Assembly: GCA_030620115.1 (NCBI GenBank)
Contig: JAUXFG010000175.1
Coordinates: 1 to 7,417, forward strand
Length of the DNA: 7,417 nucleotides
Direction of reading: 5' to 3'
Source: Candidatus Fermentibacterota bacterium
GTDB taxonomy: Bacteria; JAFGKV01
Shown here: positions 1 to 5,986 of the stretch, in pieces
How positions within the stretch are numbered: the first letter of the stretch is position 1
How the letters are laid out: every line of letters begins with the position of its first letter
Notes under the pieces: model-generated
What the model was told of the DNA's origin: nothing
The model's database searches: none
What the model saw: only the letters and a program-made list of their open reading frames with translations
Position numbers and translations under genes: made by a program

Positions 1-1272
1 CACGACCTCGGATAGGCAAAGACGAGCCCTCTCACCAATCCGCCGGGGAGAGAACTCTCTATTGAAGAGATCGAAACCAGCCTCTGCCAAGGACTGCCTG
101 AGCACTACATCATTCGCGAGTTTTTCAATTGCTCCGGCCAAGGCGTGATAATCACCAGGGGGAACCAACAGGCAGTTCTCGCCGTGGAGAAACCACTCCC
201 GTGCAGCAGCTGTATCACCCGTAATAACGGGCCTGCCAACGGCCAGGGCCTGAAAAACCTTGTTCGGGACTACGGCGCGAGCCTTCCTGGAGGTGCCAAA
301 AATGCCGAGACAGATGTCGGCCTCGGCGATGTACTGAGGGAGCCGTCCATAGGGCACTGCATCAACCCACCTCACGCGACTGTCCGTACCTAACTCTTGG
401 GAAAGACGGCGCACCTTGTCGTAGTCCTGCCCACGACCAACGATGGTGAATCGAATCGAATCGGGGTCCTTCAGTACGGCTGCGGCTCTGATGATCGTAT
501 CCACCCCATGCAGCGGTATCATCCATCCATAGAAAAGCACATGCACGACCCCTTTTCCTTCAGCTAGGGGTTCATGTCGAAACAGATCCGGTTCAGCCCC
601 CACTGGGATTACATCGCTGCTCTCCAGCTTCAGCCCTAAATCGTCAGCAAAAAGCCTGCCATGGGCGGCCGTGTCCACAAGCACATGATCCGCGGCTCTG
701 AAAGAGAGTCGATCCAGGAGTCGACACGAACGACCCACAAGACCTCTCGATCCTACGCGCTGCCTGTCATGAACGACTGTCTGATAAAGCGAGATGAAAG
801 GATCAAAGACCACGGGCACACGCCGTAAACGCGAAAGCAGCCTCGCCAGAAAAACATCCACATGCCCAATGTATGGCACCACCACCACATCGTGCGGGGG
901 AAGACGAAGATACGCCAATGCCAGGAGCGGCATGGCAAGTAGCCAGGCAAGAACGGGCCTCAAGTAGCCCAAAGGGTTATCGATCTGACCCCTATCTTCC
1001 ATCCGACCCCATACAGGGGCTCGACACTCGATTACCTGAAGCCCTGCAAGCTCCAAACCCTTTCGCAAAACACGAAACCGTGGTCTGTGGGCATCATACG
1101 TGCCGAAAAAAACAACCCGTAGGGCGAGCCCGCATTTCTCACCAATCCCGCGTCCGCCGCGGGACTGCAGCCCCGGATCTGACCGCGCCTGCTTCGTTCC
1201 GCTTCTTCGGACTCCTCGACGTATTACATCGAATACGCCTCCGGGGTCCTCGGTCGCAAGCCTTGCATCCAC
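1..1272 (-). CDS. GT-B fold glycosyltransferase (GT4-type), 3' end outside window, repeat-derived N-terminus
   Basis: This reading frame is open from the epimerase stop to the window edge, giving at least 424 codons from the chosen start. The domain core begins LRVVFFGTYDAHRPRFRVLR (residues 51-70), a typical first beta strand of GT4-type transferases. It continues with a middle region VVVPYIGHVDVFLAR, the second-domain signature FYGWMIPLHG (247-256), and the donor-binding region PNKVFQALAVGRPVITGD (336 onward), where Gln stands at the position often held by Glu. It probably adds a sugar from a nucleotide donor to the lipid-linked repeat unit at the cytoplasmic face. The start is uncertain. 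The codon at the expected N-terminus is CTA, and no usual start lies between it and the repeat. I chose GTG at 1272 because GGAG (1279-1282) sits 6 nt upstream; ATG at 1278 is the in-frame alternative. Residues 1 to about 49 are therefore encoded by repeat R1. Family confidence is high; start confidence is low. Confidence 0.85.
   Translation of the reverse strand, partial: MDARLATEDPGGVFDVIRRGVRRSGTKQARSDPGLQSRGGRGIGEKCGLALRVVFFGTYDAHRPRFRVLRKGLELAGLQVIECRAPVWGRMEDRGQIDNPLGYLRPVLAWLLAMPLLALAYLRLPPHDVVVVPYIGHVDVFLARLLSRLRRVPVVFDPFISLYQTVVHDRQRVGSRGLVGRSCRLLDRLSFRAADHVLVDTAAHGRLFADDLGLKLESSDVIPVGAEPDLFRHEPLAEGKGVVHVLFYGWMIPLHGVDTIIRAAAVLKDPDSIRFTIVGRGQDYDKVRRLSQELGTDSRVRWVDAVPYGRLPQYIAEADICLGIFGTSRKARAVVPNKVFQALAVGRPVITGDTAAAREWFLHGENCLLVPPGDYHALAGAIEKLANDVVLRQSLAEAGFDLFNREFSPRRIGERARLCLSEVV
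1146..1164. repeat. Stem-loop in R1 (7-bp stem) next to CTGCAG
   Basis: On the plus strand, TCCCGCG (1146-1152), a 5-nt loop, then CGCGGGA (1158-1164), a perfect 7-bp stem. CTGCAG follows at 1165-1170. The corresponding stem-loop in R2 has CTGCAG on the opposite side. Confidence 0.7.
1220..1237. repeat. Stem-loop in R1, CGTATT/AATACG
   Basis: CGTATT (1220-1225), loop ACATCG, AATACG (1232-1237): a perfect 6-bp stem with a 6-nt loop. R2 lacks it and carries a different GC-rich hairpin in the equivalent place. A similar CGTATTACA string occurs in the minus-strand hairpin at 5891-5925. Confidence 0.6.
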
Positions 1273-1278
1273 GATCAT

Positions 1279-1282
1279 CTCC
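1279..1282 (-). promoter_or_regulatory. Candidate ribosome binding site inside repeat R1 for the GT4 gene
   Basis: GGAG on the minus strand, 6 nt before the in-frame GTG at 1272. It abuts the alternative ATG at 1278 and so would serve that codon poorly. It lies inside repeat R1, so translation initiation of the glycosyltransferase would be supplied by the element. This is an inference from spacing only. Confidence 0.35.
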
Positions 1283-1317
1283 GCTGCTTCCCGACGAGAG
1301 TTGGCGGAAAATGAGGG

Positions 1318-2442
1318 CTAGTCGGTCAGGCCCCATCTCCTGAGCTCTTCCGTCGCCTGGTCTGATCTATCCAGAACGCCCTCCTGTCCTTCAACCCACT
1401 TCACAAGCTCCCCAATACCATCTTTGAGAGCGACCTTTGGCTCGTACCCCAACAGAGTCCGTGCTTTGGAGATATCCGCAATACAGTGTCTGATATCACC
1501 TTCCCTGAACTTCCCGAGGATCAGTGGATCTCCTGAGAAACCAAGATAGCGGGAGAGAAGATCCGACATGCCGAGAATCGATGTGGCCGTGCCGGTACCC
1601 ACGTTGAGGGCCTGATAATCTGCTTTTTCGCTCTCCATGGCGAGCATGTTGGCCTGGACAATATCGGAGACATGGATGAAGTCTCGCGTCTGTTCACCGT
1701 CCTCAAAAATGATGGGTGGTTTTCCATTGAGCAGACGGGCACTGAATATGGCCCCCACGCCGGTGTAGGGGTTGGAGAGCGCCTGCCGGGGACCATAGAC
1801 GTTGAAATATCGCAGGGCAACCGTAGGGATCTTGTACGCATAGCCCACCGAGAGGCACATCTCTTCATGGTCACGTTTGGTCACCGCGTAGATGGAGGTT
1901 GGATAGAGCGGTTTGTCCTCCGCAGTAGGAAGCGGGCTCGTCTCATGCCCGTCATGATCCAAAACCTCCCACCGCCGATCCTCTAATTGTGCCCTGGGCC
2001 GCAGCCTCGGGTGGATCGTGGCGCCATCCCGACACCGGTACGAACCCTCGCCGTAGATGGACATGGAGGAGGCAACGATCAGCTTCTTGGGGCGGACTTC
2101 GGGATTGCGCACGAGGTACTCGAGAAAAAACGCGGTGGCAGCGGTGTTCCCCTCTACGTAACGATGGATCTCATACATCGATTGCCCCACGCCCACCATG
2201 GCGGCTTCATGGAAGATGACCTCGACCCCAGGAAGCACCTCTCTCAGCATGGCTGGATCGTCGATACTTCCCTTGTAGAATTCCACCCCTTTATTCAGAT
2301 AGCCAGGAGGGGTATGACGATCACCGTGTACCTGGGGTTCGAGATTATCCAGAACCCTGACTGAATGCCCCTTTGCGACAAGTGCATCTACAATGTGTGA
2401 GCCGATAAACCCCGCGCCGCCGGTAACAAGAACTACTGCCAT
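1318..2442 (-). CDS. NAD-dependent sugar-nucleotide epimerase/dehydratase (UDP-glucose 4-epimerase-like)
   Basis: A 374-residue extended short-chain dehydrogenase/reductase of ordinary family length. The NAD-binding glycine motif TGGAGFIG is at residues 7-14. The catalytic triad is visible as SSMSIY (Ser125/126) and the YxxxK of YAVTK (Tyr185, Lys189). Substrate-binding motifs RYFNVYGPRQ (211-220) and TRDFIHVSDI (252-261) follow. It most likely interconverts or modifies a nucleotide sugar for the polysaccharide; the exact substrate cannot be read from sequence. Residues about 131-172 form an insertion between the catalytic Ser and Tyr (see findings). The ATG start overlaps the end of the GT2 gene by 10 bp, and an AGGAG lies about 11 nt upstream, so translational coupling is likely. 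The stop TAG is the first triplet of repeat R1. Confidence 0.93.
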   Translation of the reverse strand: MAVVLVTGGAGFIGSHIVDALVAKGHSVRVLDNLEPQVHGDRHTPPGYLNKGVEFYKGSIDDPAMLREVLPGVEVIFHEAAMVGVGQSMYEIHRYVEGNTAATAFFLEYLVRNPEVRPKKLIVASSMSIYGEGSYRCRDGATIHPRLRPRAQLEDRRWEVLDHDGHETSPLPTAEDKPLYPTSIYAVTKRDHEEMCLSVGYAYKIPTVALRYFNVYGPRQALSNPYTGVGAIFSARLLNGKPPIIFEDGEQTRDFIHVSDIVQANMLAMESEKADYQALNVGTGTATSILGMSDLLSRYLGFSGDPLILGKFREGDIRHCIADISKARTLLGYEPKVALKDGIGELVKWVEGQEGVLDRSDQATEELRRWGLTD

Positions 2443-3350
2443 GATCTATGGTGCTCCTCGAATGTCCCTCTGAGCTTGGTTCGCGCAACGATGAGATCCG
2501 CCAGAAGGCCTTGAAAAAGTAATAGCAGCGAGACAACAATAAGGATGACATCTGATTCCCTGATATCATTATATCTGTAGTTATTATACAGCAGTTTCGC
2601 GAGACCGATGACAAACAATACTATGCCAGACGGGAAGAATACCTTGATTGGATTGAAATACATAATCGTCTTGATGATCAGCAGAATATAGTTATATGTA
2701 TCAAGCAATGGGTGAAACGTTGACTTGCCGATTCTCTTGTAATAGTCGACTGGAATGAATTGAACTGGCAGACCATTGCTCAACATGGCAAGCGTGATTG
2801 TGGTAACCCAGGAATGCCCCTGGGGGAGGATATGAAAGAATCGCTGCGCGCTTTCCTTTCGAAAAACACGCAGACCCGAATTGAGATCCGGGATTGATTT
2901 CCCGCTGATATAGGTGGCCAATTTGAGGATGAACCACTTTGGCACTGCCCGAACCCGATTCCGGGCAACCTTCTTTCCAGTGCGCGCTCCCACCACCATG
3001 TGATAGTAGGAAAGGCCCTCGAGCATATTGGGAAGCTCGCTCGCCGGGTATGTGCCGTCCCCATCAAGCATGGCAATAGCCCCATAGTCGGCGGCGAGAA
3101 TGCCCGTGTTCCTGGCGGCGCCCACTCCCCTGTTCTCTCTGTGACGGATAAGCTTGACACCCGCAAGATGGGACACTGCATCAGCCGTACCGTCAGTACT
3201 GCCATCGTCAACTACGATGATCTCGTGGGGCAGATCGATCGTCCTCAGCGCTTGTTGGATTGCTGCCACTGTCGGCGAAATACCGTCTTCCTCATTGAAG
3301 ACGGGTATTACCACGGAAAGGCCGTCGGCAGCCCAATCCCCGAAACTCAT
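2433..3350 (-). CDS. Family 2 glycosyltransferase with C-terminal membrane segments (dolichyl-phosphate mannosyltransferase-like)
   Basis: A 305-residue GT-A enzyme. The nucleotide-sugar site is seen in SVVIPVFNEE (12-21), VVDDGSTDGT (46-55) and the metal-binding DGDG (96-99). DLNSGLRVFRKE (155-166) and YYKRIGKST (203-211) are characteristic of the DPM1/GtrB-like branch. Two hydrophobic stretches at about 239-256 and 267-289 should anchor the C-terminus in the inner membrane. It probably transfers a sugar to a polyprenyl phosphate carrier or to the growing lipid-linked unit; donor and acceptor are unknown. ATG is chosen because it overlaps the wzc stop as ATGA, the usual arrangement for translational coupling; the Shine-Dalgarno is weak. 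Its end overlaps the epimerase start, so the three genes form one tight transcription unit. Confidence 0.93.
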   Translation of the reverse strand: MSFGDWAADGLSVVIPVFNEEDGISPTVAAIQQALRTIDLPHEIIVVDDGSTDGTADAVSHLAGVKLIRHRENRGVGAARNTGILAADYGAIAMLDGDGTYPASELPNMLEGLSYYHMVVGARTGKKVARNRVRAVPKWFILKLATYISGKSIPDLNSGLRVFRKESAQRFFHILPQGHSWVTTITLAMLSNGLPVQFIPVDYYKRIGKSTFHPLLDTYNYILLIIKTIMYFNPIKVFFPSGIVLFVIGLAKLLYNNYRYNDIRESDVILIVVSLLLLFQGLLADLIVARTKLRGTFEEHHRSWQ

Positions 3351-5545
3351 ACGCGGCTCGTGGTGTGCGAATCGGATGTGTAGTAGTAGTAGTGATAGTA
3401 ATGGCCATAGGAGCCATAGCGGTGGTATACGTCGATGTTGTTGAGGATGACCCCAAAGATATGTGACCCGATCTTGCGCAAGAGATCGACTGCGTGAATC
3501 AGCAGATGTCTGTCAGTCTGGCCCCACCTGCAGACAAGGAGAACACCATCAACCTGGCGACTCAGCAAGGCCGCGTCGGTGACCGCAACCACGGGTGGGG
3601 TGTCAAAAAGGACAACCCCATACTCCTCCATCATTTCAGTAATGAGGGCGTTCATCTTCTGTGAGCCAAGAAGTTCCGCAGGGTTGGGAACCGATCCGCC
3701 GCCGGGAATGGTGAAAAGATTCTCCACCTCGGTGCTCCTTACGACATCCTTGAGGGTGAGGTCCTTTCGAGACAGTAGCGTAGTGAGGCCCGGATCTCTT
3801 TCCATTCCAAAAAGATAATGCTGGGTAGGTCTTCGCATATCCGCGTCAACTACCAGCGTTTTCTCACCCATCTGGGCGAAAGTCGTGGCGAGGTTGATCA
3901 CCGTAAGAGACTTTCCCTCCTTTGGACCCGCGCTGGTAACCAATATGGATCGAAGCGTCCGATCCAACCGTGTAAACTGCATATTCGTTCTCAGGGAGCG
4001 ATAGGCCTCGCTGATGGGATCCTTAGGGGCAAAATGTGTGATGATTTTTTCGCTGATCCCAGAGGATTCATCGCCCGGGTTCGAAGCGCCCCCGATCCCA
4101 AACACATTGCCTGCATAGGTTCCCGAGGCCTTGACGCCCATGCGTATCTGCGGGATCGTGCCCAAGACACTGAGATCAGTATAGCGCTGGACCTCTTCTG
4201 ACGTTCTGATGGAGTTGTCGAAATACTCGAGGGAATAAGCAGCTCCAATTCCAAGAAGAAGCCCAATCACCGCACCGAAAAGGATATATGTTTTCGTCCT
4301 TGAAGGCAACGGAGCGATGGGGCGTTTTGGAGGATCGATCATCTTGATGCCAGCGGTCTCCGTCGCTCCTTTGATGCAAGCTTTCTCCCGCTCCTCCACA
4401 AGAAAATTGATAGCCTTGTTGCGGGTATCCACCACGCGCTGGAGACGATGAAGCTCAACGGTCTGCTGGAAAACCTTGGGGTTGTTCCGCTGGAACTGCC
4501 TGATCTTGCTACGATAGTAGTTTTCTTGACTCTGGAAATCGTTCCACTGGGTTTCCAAACTGGCAACCTGCGCCCCCAGCTCTTGCCACCCGCCCACAAG
4601 CGTTGGATTGAGAGTACCCCCCCGGTTGCTTTTTGTCTCCGCAAGGATTTGCCTCGCGATCTTCTCGCGATCGATCCTGAATTGCTTCACTTCCGGATCA
4701 TCAGGCTCCCGAAGGAGTTTGAGTCTGTCAAGCTCGTTATCAATAGTGAGAAGCTCGTTCTGCAGCTGATTCAGTTTCGAATTCCCGGTGATCCCGCGGG
4801 GCCTCATCTGGCGGTCGAGCTCCCGGTATCTCCCTCGGGCGCTGGCAAGTTTCCCCTCCATCGTCGTTTTCTGATTCGACGCGGCCCGCATGAGTGATCT
4901 ATATCCTGCCAGTTCGGTCACCACGGCTTCATTTTCTTCGACCCGTATATCACCGATCTCTGACTTGAACTGCTCTACTTCATGAGCGGCCTGGCCTAAC
5001 TGCTCGCTTATCACCTCAATCTGTTGCGTGATGTAAGCCACAAGCTGCTGGGAGTCTTTCCTCACCAAATCGTCGCACTGAGCCGGGAAAAGCTCCACCG
5101 CGGCCTTGGCAAGGTCGTAGGCTTCATCAGGATCATTTGCCACCGCGGAAAGGCTATAGAAGCCTTCATGGCGTTGCGCGTCGAATGAGATCTTGCCGAG
5201 GACTCTGCCGAATGCACCTTCGGTCGTCAGATTCGACGTTTCGCTCTGAAGCTCCTCCGAGTACGCCTCCAACGCAATGGCTCGCAAGAACATGTGGCTC
5301 TGAAGTATTGCCCGATAGAAGTCTATTGAGCGAACCTTCCTTCCGCTGATCGCCATCTCCCACGGGGTCGCCTGCATCTCCGGGATATCTATCAGGATCT
5401 CTGAGGAGGACCGATAGACATTGGGTTTGGTCAGTGCGAAGTAGGTCGTGACGCCCAACACAACCAAGAAGGCTGTAATGATGACGCCTTTCCGTCGAAA
5501 AAGAAGGTCTACGTAATCCTGGTATTTGGTCTCCTGTGGCTGCAC
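3347..5545 (-). CDS. Wzc-like polysaccharide chain-length determinant / BY-type tyrosine autokinase
   Basis: A 732-residue fused co-polymerase and kinase, the usual length for Proteobacteria-type Wzc proteins. The N-terminal Wzz domain starts in the cytoplasm, with TM1 at about 18-38. A long periplasmic coiled-coil region covers about 165-395. A proline-rich motif PKRPIAPLPSR (406-416) precedes TM2 at about 419-440. The cytoplasmic kinase follows: oligomerisation motif EAYRSLR (513-519), Walker A AGPKEGKS (539-546), Walker A' VVDADMRRP (565-573) and Walker B VLFDTPP (645-651). The C-terminal tail has nine tyrosines within residues 707-722, the autophosphorylation cluster. By family knowledge it sets chain length and cycles with a Wzb-type phosphatase to drive export through the Wza-like partner; no Wzb is seen here. 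The start is GTG, supported by GAGG (5553-5556) 7 nt upstream. It is separated from wza by 441 bp but overlaps the next gene by ATGA. Confidence 0.95.
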   Translation of the reverse strand: MQPQETKYQDYVDLLFRRKGVIITAFLVVLGVTTYFALTKPNVYRSSSEILIDIPEMQATPWEMAISGRKVRSIDFYRAILQSHMFLRAIALEAYSEELQSETSNLTTEGAFGRVLGKISFDAQRHEGFYSLSAVANDPDEAYDLAKAAVELFPAQCDDLVRKDSQQLVAYITQQIEVISEQLGQAAHEVEQFKSEIGDIRVEENEAVVTELAGYRSLMRAASNQKTTMEGKLASARGRYRELDRQMRPRGITGNSKLNQLQNELLTIDNELDRLKLLREPDDPEVKQFRIDREKIARQILAETKSNRGGTLNPTLVGGWQELGAQVASLETQWNDFQSQENYYRSKIRQFQRNNPKVFQQTVELHRLQRVVDTRNKAINFLVEEREKACIKGATETAGIKMIDPPKRPIAPLPSRTKTYILFGAVIGLLLGIGAAYSLEYFDNSIRTSEEVQRYTDLSVLGTIPQIRMGVKASGTYAGNVFGIGGASNPGDESSGISEKIITHFAPKDPISEAYRSLRTNMQFTRLDRTLRSILVTSAGPKEGKSLTVINLATTFAQMGEKTLVVDADMRRPTQHYLFGMERDPGLTTLLSRKDLTLKDVVRSTEVENLFTIPGGGSVPNPAELLGSQKMNALITEMMEEYGVVLFDTPPVVAVTDAALLSRQVDGVLLVCRWGQTDRHLLIHAVDLLRKIGSHIFGVILNNIDVYHRYGSYGHYYHYYYYTSDSHTTSRV
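3380..3400 (-). repeat. TAC/TAT triplet run encoding the Wzc tyrosine tail
   Basis: The plus strand reads (GTA)4 at 3380-3391, then GTG, ATA, GTA, all in frame. The minus strand thus encodes Tyr716-717, His718 and Tyr719-722. Four identical TAC codons in a row make a short in-frame microsatellite at the autophosphorylation site. Confidence 0.7.
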
Positions 5546-5688
5546 GTCTCTTCCTCTTTGGGTAGTTCTTGATTGAGGGCTCGTTCAATAACGGCTGCTT
5601 GTTCTCGTATTCTCTCCCCGGTCCATTTTCGCCCGCTGAGCGAAAACGGCCTCTCCCAACCCGAACTTCTCACCAACTTTCGGCTGCA

Positions 5689-5709
5689 GTCCCGCGTCTG
5701 ACGCGGGAC
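5689..5709. repeat. Stem-loop in R2 (9-bp stem) next to CTGCAG
   Basis: GTCCCGCGT (5689-5697), loop CTG, ACGCGGGAC (5701-5709): a perfect 9-bp stem. CTGCAG precedes it on the plus strand (5684-5689). In R1 CTGCAG follows the equivalent stem-loop, so the module is inverted relative to the shared outer part of the element. Confidence 0.75.
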
Positions 5710-5725
5710 AGAGGATACGCCTGCG

Positions 5726-5745
5726 GGCTTCGCCACGGCGGAGCC
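5726..5745. repeat. GC-rich hairpin in the variable middle of R2
   Basis: GGCTTCGCC (5726-5734), loop AC, GGCGGAGCC (5737-5745); 8 of 9 positions pair. Flanking ACGCCTG and CAGGCTACG strings can extend the structure imperfectly. R1 has no equivalent. Confidence 0.6.
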
Positions 5746-5890
5746 AGGCTACGCCCTGACAGAGCCGGGGTCCTCAGTCGCAAGCCTCGCATTCAGAACC
5801 ATCTCGGCGGTTTCGCTTCGAAAGCCGGCGAGAAGTCCGGGCTAAGCAAATATCATCTATCCCTCAGTATCTGAGCGCCAAACTATGGCC

Positions 5891-5925
5891 TGTAATACGC
5901 CTTTCATGCATCGCGGTGTTTTACA
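5891..5925 (-). other. Imperfect hairpin downstream of the wza-like gene
   Basis: The arms TGTAATACGCC (5891-5901) and GGTGTTTTACA (5915-5925) match as inverted repeats at 9 of 11 positions around a 13-nt loop. It starts about 60 nt after the wza stop. There is no T-run after it on the minus strand, so it is not a standard intrinsic terminator; an RNA 3'-end stabiliser or another dispersed repeat is possible. Confidence 0.4.
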
Positions 5926-5949
5926 TCAAGCCCCGCCGCGCTGTCCGAT

Positions 5950-5962
5950 AGTCCAGTGGACT
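5950..5962 (-). other. Short hairpin just after the wza stop
   Basis: AGTCCA-G-TGGACT is a perfect 6-bp inverted repeat around one base. CCG and CGG outside it extend the stem across a small bulge. It lies 25 nt after the wza stop with no following T-run. A role in attenuating or processing the wza-wzc transcript is conceivable but not shown. Confidence 0.35.
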
Positions 5963-5986
5963 CGGTCCGGCCTTTTGACACGAGAA

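Larger units (their letters stand above)
1127..1320 (-). repeat. Composite intergenic repeat, copy R1 (MITE-like)
   Basis: About 194 bp, homologous to copy R2 at 5658-5844 and in the same orientation. Read on the minus strand, the first 80 nt (1320-1241) align with R2 (5844-5765) without gaps, including GCTTGCGAC and GAGGACCCCGG. The far end shares TTGGTGAGAA and a CGGG-type terminus. The two ends are imperfect inverted repeats: TAGCCCTCATTTTCCGCC against the complement of GGTGAGAAATGCGGGCT, about 13 of 18 matching. The middle holds two stem-loops, CGTATT/AATACG (1220-1237) and TCCCGCG/CGCGGGA (1146-1164). No transposase or long ORF of its own is present, so a non-autonomous mobile or REP-like element is likely. 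Its first three bases are the epimerase stop codon. Confidence 0.8.
5658..5844 (-). repeat. Composite intergenic repeat, copy R2 (MITE-like)
   Basis: About 187 bp, in the same orientation as R1. Its ends are imperfect inverted repeats: TAGCCCGGACTTCTCGCC against the complement of GGTGAGAAGTTCGGGTTG, about 14 of 18 matching. The first 80 nt on the minus strand match R1 without gaps. The middle differs from R1. It has a GC-rich hairpin with arms GGCTTCGCC and GGCGGAGCC (5726-5745), and a 9-bp stem-loop (5689-5709) with CTGCAG on the side opposite to R1. It lies 143 nt after the wza stop and about 110 nt before the wzc start, so no gene boundary is affected. Confidence 0.8.
5546..5986. other. 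441-bp gap between the wza-like and wzc-like genes
   Basis: No gene is supported here; short frames in this stretch show no recognisable domain. It holds two hairpins close to the wza stop (5950-5962 and 5891-5925), repeat R2 (5658-5844), and the wzc ribosome binding site at 5553-5556. I found no convincing internal promoter and no hairpin followed by a T-run on the minus strand. The operon may be continuous through it. Confidence 0.6.

Noticed and set aside
1106-1130. Intrinsic terminator (CCC-TAC-GGG followed by seven T's) between the epimerase and GT4
   Set aside because: The stem is only 3 bp and the T-run is the coding sequence for the conserved VVFF strand.
1106-1135. ATG at the end of R1 (AAATGCGGG) as the GT4 start, reached through slippage on the seven-T tract
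   Set aside because: This ATG is out of frame; it would need loss of one T and would give a poor first strand. The frame with seven T's encodes RVVFFGTYD, which fits the family.
873-1343. Plus-strand open frame of 156 codons over the GT4 start and R1
   Set aside because: It is antisense to a well-supported glycosyltransferase and the repeat, and its translation shows no recognisable domain.
5509-5736. Short minus-strand frame running from R2 into the wzc start
   Set aside because: It begins inside the repeat, overlaps wzc out of frame and has no recognisable family.
5840-5900. Internal promoter for wzc upstream of R2
   Set aside because: The best pair (TTACAG with GATACT) matches too few consensus bases to support a call.
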